Source: Pomphorhynchus laevis (lineage: Eukaryota > Acanthocephala > Palaeacanthocephala > Echinorhynchida > Pomphorhynchidae). From it: a stretch of 64,000 nucleotides of DNA. Positions 56,825-64,000 of the stretch are shown in pieces. The position numbers were made by a program, and so were the translations under genes. The stretch covers positions 1-64,000 of the forward strand of contig WNNJ02003544.1 in NCBI GenBank assembly GCA_012934845.2, read 5' to 3'. The stretch's first letter is position 1. The number at the start of each line of letters is the position of its first letter. The notes beneath the pieces were generated by a model. That model was given only the letters and a program-made list of their open reading frames with translations. It made no database searches and was not told where the DNA came from.

Positions 56825-57285
56825 ATGGATAATAAACAATATGCTTTACATTAGAATAAAATACACCATGTAATCAAATTTCATAATAGGTAATGCATCA
56901 TAATCATATATTTGGACCCGCTGCTATATTGAGTTGAGAAATAGGGGTCGAAACGTGATAACACAGCAGTTCCTCCTAATGACCTTTAATTTTTATTCTG
57001 ATACAACGTTTGTTATTTATTCATATAAAATTACTTTTATTTTAAATTTCAATTTTAAATTTTAACTGGATATAAATTATATAAAATCTTATAAAATTAT
57101 TATATAGATTATAATCTTAATAATATAATAATCTTAATAATATAATATTATAATCTTAACTATAATTCTTATAATCTTATATAGATTATTAAATCTTATA
57201 GCAATCATTTATTATTTAATTATTTAAATTTTATTAGCTTAATATAAAATACGTAGAATTAGTTAACTGATCTGATTCATATGTA
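56825..57285 (-). repeat. PKR structured repeat, copy 11 (long copy, minus orientation)
   Basis: Complete from ACTAATTCTACGTATTTTAT (near 57260) to the PLE-linker join (near 56830). Core: CTGCTGTGTT with AATATAGCAG (two G-T pairs) and loop GACCC with GGGTC, another compensatory change supporting the pseudoknot. Its left end overlaps the last codons of the SET exon. Confidence 0.88.
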
Positions 57286-57852
57286 TTGTAATGAATGAAT
57301 TTCCAAGTAAGGGAATTATGAGCACTTTCCGCATTTATGTTCATTAGATATTTTGTTTTTAGACTTAAATTTTTACTGTTAATTAGACCAAGTTCTTTAG
57401 CATAGTCATCGCCGTACCATATTAGAAGTTCTTCTCCTGGCTTGATATTTTTCAATACTTTATAGTATATTTCGTGTTGTTTCTGTGCTGCCTGTAAATT
57501 GACGGCGTCTATAGTTGGAGCGCAATTTACAAAGCGCATCCAGCAAGAGTGATAAATATCGGACGCGTCGACGTATTCCAAAAACGCCCCTTTTCTGTCT
57601 TTTATTTCCCAACAGTATCCAGAGAGTGAAGCTCTTTCACTGTCGTTATGCTTAATTCCTTTATAAGGACCGAATATTACGTTTTCCCTTATTGTTTTTG
57701 TGGCAAACGCTCCATATCCAGCATGTTGTATTGTGGATTTTTTTATTTCAACTGATGATGGGACTGTCACATAAGCATTTGCTGGGTTGCAACTCCAGCA
57801 TCCCGAATTCTGCCACGGCTTTAAAACAAGCGAATCATAGTTAATTCCTAGA
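57234..57852 (-). CDS. PR/SET-domain exon, PRDM9-like
   Basis: Open from an acceptor (tattctag) at 57853 to a TAA at 57234. It reads INYDSLVLKPWQNSGCWSCN then PANAYVTVPSSVEIKK, and the PR/SET domain: STIQHAGYGAFATKTIRENV, FGPYKG, FLEYVDASDIYHSCWMRFVN, NLQAAQKQHEIYYKVLKNIK, PGEELLIWYGDDYAKELGL. RFVNCA and WYGDDY are hallmarks of the PRDM7/9 subfamily of histone H3 lysine methyltransferases. The CWSC cysteines may be a pre-SET knuckle. The final residues (about SDQLTNSTYFILS) are encoded by the inserted PKR copy 11, so the original end is lost or lies at an upstream donor. Zinc fingers downstream on the same strand (49970-51055) could belong to the same gene. Confidence 0.85.
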
Positions 57853-58391
57853 ATACAGCAATATCAAAAAACCTTATCACCCATTTTAATAAGTTATCCA
57901 TAAAAATATATTTTTATTTTAAATTTTAATAATCAATTTTGTCGTTATATCAATATTAATTAATAAAAAATAATATTAATACAAAATCTTAATTAATTAT
58001 TTATTTTATAAATAATTATTTATTTCATTTATTTATTTTAATTATTTATCTTTATTTTTAATTTATTTAAAATTGTTACTTTATAAATTATATAAAATCT
58101 TACATAATTGTTTATTTATAATTATTTATAATAAATCTTGATTTTTAATTTATATGTAGTATAAATGCGTAGACTTAGCTGATCTGATCTAATTAAATTG
58201 AGGAAATATAATTCATCTTCAAGAATTGGACATATTTTTATATTAAATCCAATTGCAGAGTAATACTTTCAACTCTGATGATAATTAGTTGTTGGCAATA
58301 TGGACAGAAACACGTCAATGGTCATTAGGGTATTTAGAGTTTGATCATCGGAAAACTGTTGTTTTAATGCTTACGTTATTATTCCTTCTAC

Positions 58392-58469
58392 CATATAAAC
58401 CCAACACGTTTTGAGCATTATAATCAAAACGCATATGATCATCATGATTAAAGAGTATAATATCATTGC
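58392..58469 (-). CDS. candidate exon upstream of the SET exon
   Basis: Between an acceptor (tctcgcag) and a donor (GTAGAA) the minus strand reads NDIILFNHDDHMRFDYNAQN then VLGLYG. It ends in phase 1, exactly what the SET exon at 57852 needs, giving VLGLYGINYDSLVLKPWQ across a 539-bp intron. I do not recognise the domain. The donor is weak, so this is tentative. Confidence 0.45.
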
Positions 58470-59167
58470 CTGCGAGATGACAGTAGCTGATTGAAATTAA
58501 GATTTCAAATGAATGCTAATTTTACAGTACTAGAGCAGAATTTCGCTTTTAAAACGCTCTTACAGTAAAACCTACAGCTAACTCATTACAGTTGACTTGC
58601 GAGTGAATGCATATCCAGAATAGCCACATTAATAATAAAACCTCTATGCTAAAATCAATGATCCTTTAAGTCATATCATATAATGAAAACATCTATTGGC
58701 TACAGATATCGTTGATCTGCTGAAAATAGGAATCAGTTTTAGTCATAAAGCATCGCTAAACATCGAAAGTATTAAAATTTTAATGAGCATTGTCTTATAT
58801 TTTATTATATATTTTAATTATTTATCTTTATTTTTAATTTATTTAAAATTGTTACTTTATAAATTATATAAAATCTTACATAATTGTTTATTTATAATTA
58901 TTTATAATAAATCTTGATTTTTAATTTATATGTAGTATAAATGCGTAGACTTAGCTGATCTGATCTAATTAAATTGAGGAAATATAATTCATCTTCAAGA
59001 ATTGGACATATTTTTATATTAAATCCAATTGCAGAGTAATACTTTCAACTCTGATGATAATTAGTTGTTGGCAATATGGACAGAAACACGTCAATGGTCA
59101 TTAGGGTATTTAGAGTTTGATCATCGGAAAACTGTTGTTTTAATGCTTACGTTATTATTTTTTCTAC

Positions 59168-59245
59168 CATATAAACCCAACACGTTTTGAGCATTATAAT
59201 CAAAACGCATATGATCATCATGATTAAAGAGTATAATATCATTGC
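59168..59245 (-). CDS. duplicate of the candidate exon
   Basis: Second copy of 58392-58469 in the tandem duplication, same sequence and splice sites. If both are spliced the exon would be included twice; it enters in phase 1 and leaves in phase 1, so tandem inclusion keeps the frame. Confidence 0.4.
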
Positions 59246-59679
59246 CTGCGAGATGACAGTAGCTGATTGAAATTAAGATTTCAAATGAATGCTAATTTTA
59301 CAGTACTAGAGCAGAATTTCGCTTTTAAAACGCTCTTACAGTAAAACCTACAGCTAACTCATTACAGTTGACTTGCGAGTGAATGCATATCCAGAATAGC
59401 CACATTAATAATAAAACCTCTATGCTAAAATCAATGATCCTTTAAGTCATATCATATAATGAAAACATCTATTGGCTACAGATATCGTTGATCTGCTGAA
59501 AATAGGAATCAGTTTTAGTCATAAAGCATCGCTAAACATCGAAAGTATTAAAATTTTAATGAGCATTGTCTTATATTTTATTATATATGACACAATATAT
59601 CAGGTTCCTAACTGATTACAATATTTACAATATATTACAACGTTCAACGATTGACAACGATCCATAAAACATCAACGAT

Positions 59680-59945
59680 ACAAGATTAAGTCCACTTAAT
59701 AATTACTAACTAATTAAAAGAAATTTAAGAAAAAAAACCCTAATAATTGAAATCAATTATTAAGGGACATTAAAAAGCGGAGACTGTTTGAAAGATAGTA
59801 AAAAAGCGGTTGAATCGATGGCAAAAGTCAGTTTATTCCAGAAAAGACGAGCGGCAATAAAAATGGAACGATGGTCACAGTTTGAGGAAAATGACGGAAC
59901 ACTGAAAGTCACATAAACGAAAATTTATGGTGATGTAGTGGGATT
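59680..59945 (-). mobile_element. 3-prime end of a CR1/L2-like LINE
   Basis: The minus strand reads IFIAARLFWNKLTFAIDSTA then FLLSFKQSPLFNVP and a stop, matching SFIVAAPLSWNHLPIHIRQP ... CFKRQIRSHL at the C-terminus of LINE G. Only this terminal piece is left. Confidence 0.65.
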
Positions 59946-59954
59946 CAGTAAGTG

Positions 59955-60065
59955 GTATAAAATACATTATTAGCATGCATTTGGTCCTGCTGTGATGTTA
60001 TGTCGAGGAATGTGGGCCAAAACCTAATAACATGGCAAAACATTAAAAGAAATTATCAATCTATA
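59955..60065 (-). repeat. PKR structured repeat, copy 12 (degenerate)
   Basis: Recognisable parts: TTAGGTTTTGGCCCACATTC, CAGCAGGACCAAATGCATGC and AATGTATTTTAT. Stem and pseudoknot no longer pair well. Confidence 0.55.
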
Positions 60066-61576
60066 CAATTTTTATGAAATTGATAAAGATTACAGATCAT
60101 CGTGAAGAAGAACCAACGATACAAAATTAAATCCCTTAAATAATTACTACCTGGTAATAAAGAATCAAAGAAAATCTTTAATCTGCCAGCATACTGAAAA
60201 TTTATGAATACAATAAGCTGATTGCAAGAAGAAACACTAAAAGCAAGAATATGACTAAAAGCAAGAACATAAGGCAACCAGCTAAGCGCAGATGAATCCA
60301 GTTCGTGGATTTCGTACAATGATTTATCTGAAAGTTGCGAAGTAGAATGCGATTGGAGCTAATGCGGTGTTTGGACGGTTGTTGTGGTGCCAAGTGCAGA
60401 TGCAAAGGATATGCTGACAAATTAGTTTATTTGCAGTTATCATTATTTAATGTTTCCAGATCTATTCAGGCGGCCTTTCTTCGAGCTTATTTATCTACGT
60501 TTTTCGGTTGTGATGATAATGACAAACTCGACGATACTACAGTAAAATACTCTAGTGTAATAAAAGGGCAAGATAATAATGTGAAGCATAATACATCCGT
60601 GATTGGTGCGATATAATCTGCATCTAGAATCGAGTTTTCTTCAAACAAAAGAGTTGCTAGTACCGATAATCAACTTATAGCAATGTGATAAACGTCATTC
60701 CTGTGATATGTATCAATGATATCGACTCTAGCGTCAATCATTGGTCACCTTCTCGAACTTCTTCGATCCATGATCCGACAAATTCTGTCGCTCTGATAGC
60801 ATCACGTTATTCAAGCCAACTCACAAATGAACTATATTATCTTTCCTTGCCTACTTTATCTCATCACTCATCAAACCATGATTCAATTATTGGAAAATTA
60901 CATCTATCTATAAGATTCGGCTCTCAACAATTTACTTTTAATAATCTAACTGAATCACATCAAATGCAAATTTCCTCTTTGCCAACAAACCCTTTAAACG
61001 AATAAACCTGCATAAAGCACAACATTCGAATTATGCTCTTAATTCACCTGTCAAATAGGCACGGCACATTTCAGCTTTTCAGAAACACCATCTACTATTT
61101 TTCTATCTTCATCATCCTCCAGTACTTCATTAACATCTGCCCCACCACGTAATCATTACTTTACTGCTGCTCGTAAACTTCATACTTATCGCGATCGTTG
61201 CATCATATACCTCTTTCTGATTCTGATCAAGTACAATTTCGTCGTGATCACGACGGTAACGCTTTTCGCTTTATTCTTAAATTTCTATCTCCTGCAAACA
61301 ACACCTCACTTTTAAATAAAATCAAACCATTATCTCTATTCCGATTAAGATATCTAACCAGTGATACCATCTACCGTCCTTTACTTAGGTTTCCTAACAG
61401 ATCGATTTCAAGCTTCAACCATTCTGTTTAGACGCTTTGTATAATTATCATCTATCTCGAACTATATAATGTTTCCTGATCGCTATCCATCCGACATTAC
61501 GAACCTCGCATCTGCTTATGATGAAAACTTACTCGTGTACGCAACGGTAAATTTTCCCTAGCAATCATACATATTT

Positions 61577-62128
61577 ATGGAAATTTTCATGTCGTTCTAC
61601 TCTACACAAAATTTGATAAAGACCCTTTTTATTCTCATATTCTCTTTTCTTACTACCTCTTCATTTTATATAGGCCTTCATAGCATCCGATCCATCGCGA
61701 ATAAAGTTGACTCAATACTTAGCATCTTATCCCAACAGTCTTTGAATCTAATTTGTCTCTCCAAATCTTGGCATCCTGATTGTAGTGACATCTCGGTTAG
61801 ACGCCTACGTTCTTTAAATTATTCTGTCATCGATAAGTATCGTTATCAATCATCTGATAGTGTATCATTTAGTAATCATGGTGGCCTCATCGCTATCTCG
61901 TGTTTATATGTATCTCATATTTTAACAGCTCCTTTGGTAACACAAACCTTTGATCTTCTTCCTTTCAATATTTCGGTAGGCTTATCCTTGCTGAATATGT
62001 ATCTTATGCATCGTCTTGGCTATAGTTCTCCATCAAATGCTTCCTTTGCTGAACTATCAGATCTGCTCTCACAAATCTCGCTATTCTCCATTCTCTATTT
62101 GTACTGGATGATATCAACATTCATTTAA
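61577..62128 (+). pseudogene. LINE I endonuclease N-terminal part
   Basis: Reads HSIRSIANKVDSILSILSQQ, NLICLSKSWHPDCSDISVRR (usual ETW replaced by KSW), NHGGLIAISCLYVSHILTAP and ASFAELSDLLSQISLFSILY. Then a frame change before the GDFN-type block. Confidence 0.7.
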
Positions 62129-63398
62129 ACCATCCTTGGCTTCTTTATACCTAAAACTTGTCATTGCTTTTCACGGTTCTAACTATTCTATCATGTCTTC
62201 GCTACCCACTCCTACCCATACTCACATTCTTTGTGGTGTTCTTGATTTAGCGATGCTACTAGTAGCATTTCTTCATCCGCCGTTATCTCTACTTTGAATC
62301 CCGACCTATCAGACCATTTTCTTGTCATCATCTTTCTTCCTATTCTACGCTCTTATTTAGCCACGTATCCTACTCTCCGTCGACATTTAAAACGTTTTGA
62401 TTTTTCTCTTTTTCGTTCTCTAATAATTATCTCTCCTTTCATGTCACCATCTTTAACTCTCTAACGTCCGATCTATCTGTCTAATCTTTTTGATTATGAA
62501 TTCTCTTCTATACTCAACAATAGTCTTCTCTGTCAACTCTTTATTCCACGTCGAACGTACTATGCACCATGGTTTGACTCTGACTGTATGAGTTCCAAGT
62601 GTCTTCAACATCATCCGTATAAACTACCTTCGTTTCCTCAAGTATTTAGCTCTTTATATAGAGCTATATATAGTTGTGGTGAATATATTTAATAATCGCC
62701 AATACTATTTAGCTCTATATATATCTCACAGTCCCCTTCTGCGTAGTAAGTCTTTTAAAAAACAAGCTTCTATCTTCCTCTAATTAAAGATCTAAATGGA
62801 ATACTCTCAATACTATATTGTCACGTTCTACCTCTGTTAGTATTCTGTATCCATATAAATTTTGTTTATCATCAATCAAATCTCGATTCAACTATGCTAG
62901 GAATTCATTTTTCTCCTATCTCGTCTCATTTGCTGGATCTTCATTTGCCGTACTCTTTCATCTTATTCATGTATCTGTAGACGAGGTTTCTCGTGTGCTT
63001 TTATATATAACTATCAAAATATCTCCTGCTAATCCTCCTTCTACTTATTCAACCTGTTCCTTTCTTAACCTCAATTTTTAACTCTTCCATTCGTACTGGT
63101 TATTTTCCTCCTGCTTGAAAATCCGTCATAGTTTAAACACTACTCAAGAGACCCTCCCTTGATCCCTGAATGCATTCATCATATCGCCCTACATCTAATC
63201 TTCCAACTGTCTCTAAACTTCTAAAACGTCTTGTGTTGAACCAGGTTAACATATATATCTTCGTTCAAACTCTATCATCCTTCTCAATCTGCTTTACGAT
63301 CTCACCATTCTACTGAGCTGGCCTGCAACAAAGTTTTCTCTAACTTACTTTTTAAAAACTCTGCAGTGTCGTAATTTTCCTAAACTTTTCTTCCGCGC

Positions 63399-63902
63399 TT
63401 GATATTGTTGACCATTCTATCCTCATTCATTGCCTTCGCCATAACTATGGAATTTATTCTGCTCTTGTATCCTGATGCTCCTCTTATCTCGCTTAGAATG
63501 TTTCAATGCGTCTTTCTCTGCCACTTCTCTTTTCAGGGGGGGGGTATTCCACAAGTTTCTGTGCTCGAACGAAGTATTTTCTTTCTTCTCCTTGGCGATC
63601 TCTCCAGCATTACATGTGACCATAACTTCATCATGCAATATGCTGATGATATTTTCCTTTACTCTTATTCTCCTGCTCATCTTATAAATGATCTCTCCGC
63701 CTCTCTTATCAATTGTCTTCTCTTAATCTCCAAGCATATTTCCTCGCTTCGTTCGTATCTTAATCATTCCAAGTCTGAAATCTTATGGGTTATCCCTTCT
63801 CCCTCTCTGTCTCTCCCCCTTCGATGTTTATTAATTCGACCGTTCTTTCTATTGCTGGTCATCTCAATTAGAAGTCTACTTCGACAACTGCCTTTCTCTT
63901 GA
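63399..63902 (+). pseudogene. LINE I RT palm
   Basis: Reads GGGIPQVSVLERSIFFLLLG, DLSSITCDHNFIMQYADDIF and LYSYSPAHLINDLSASLINC. YADD is intact; the GVPQGSVLGP box is altered to GIPQVSVLER. Confidence 0.75.
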
Positions 63903-64000
63903 TATACTTCTTCGCGATAAAATACGATCTTGCAATCTCCTAATTCGCGACCTTCACCATGTCAGAATCTCGCTTGATATCTACTCATGTCACTCTCTTA

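Larger units (their letters stand above)
58036..59590. repeat. recent 776-bp tandem duplication
   Basis: Units start near 58036 and 58812; landmarks such as TGCGTAGACTTAGCTGATCT are exactly 776 bp apart (58166, 58942). Almost no differences (CCTTCTACCAT against TTTTCTACCAT), so very young. Each unit contains a truncated PKR left arm and the candidate SET-gene exon. Confidence 0.93.
60330..64000 (+). mobile_element. LINE I: CR1/L2-like retrotransposon running off the window
   Basis: Plus strand. ORF1-like part 60335-61010 (a Cys cluster CLDGCCGAKCRCKG, then a Ser/His-rich frame SRYSSQLTNELYYLSLPTLS). Endonuclease 61577-62128 and on. RT from about 62900, with palm at 63399-63902. Several frame changes. 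Similar to LINE G and H but decayed independently. The 3-prime end is beyond 64000. Confidence 0.82.

Overview
This window is strongly A+T-rich animal nuclear DNA. Spliceosomal introns, C2H2 zinc fingers, a PR/SET domain, Penelope-like elements and several LINE clades rule out a bacterium. A chemoreceptor-like C-terminal exon and very short introns (42-56 bp) next to multi-kb ones hint at an arthropod, but the species cannot be named from sequence alone. Layout: the left half is one host gene, POP1 (RNase P/MRP protein subunit), on the minus strand. Eight exons can be joined in frame from 31354 down to 2375, giving 586 codons plus stop. Four introns are 42-6,500 bp scale and two exceed 6 kb because they hold LINEs, Penelope-like (PLE) pieces, a duplicated FLYWCH-type segment, inverted duplicates of POP1's own last exon, and many copies of a structured repeat (called PKR here). 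A possible exon of a second minus-strand host gene lies 214 bp upstream of the POP1 start. From about 31.9 to 48.9 kb the window is almost solid non-LTR retrotransposon: two CR1/L2-like elements (31.9-34.5 plus, 36.1-38.2 minus), then three members of the jockey/R1-like family also seen at 11.4-18.5 and 27.3-30.2 kb (38.9-41.8 minus, 41.8-45.2 plus, and an old relative at 45.7-48.9 plus that carries a chemoreceptor-like exon and a cluster of hairpins). The right part holds an eight-finger C2H2 protein (49970-51055, minus), a LINE of the type common in fish genomes (53.1-56.1, plus), PLE fragments, and a PR/SET exon (57234-57852, minus) with a phase-compatible upstream exon at 58392-58469 that lies in a recent 776-bp tandem duplication. 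SET exon and zinc-finger exon share strand and order, as in a PRDM9-type gene, with the LINE between them. The window ends inside a third CR1/L2-like LINE (60.3-64.0 plus). The most interesting unexplained structure is PKR: at least ten copies of a roughly 110-bp core that can fold into a closing stem, a hairpin and an H-type pseudoknot, with compensatory changes between copies, repeatedly joined to the same PLE coding segment.
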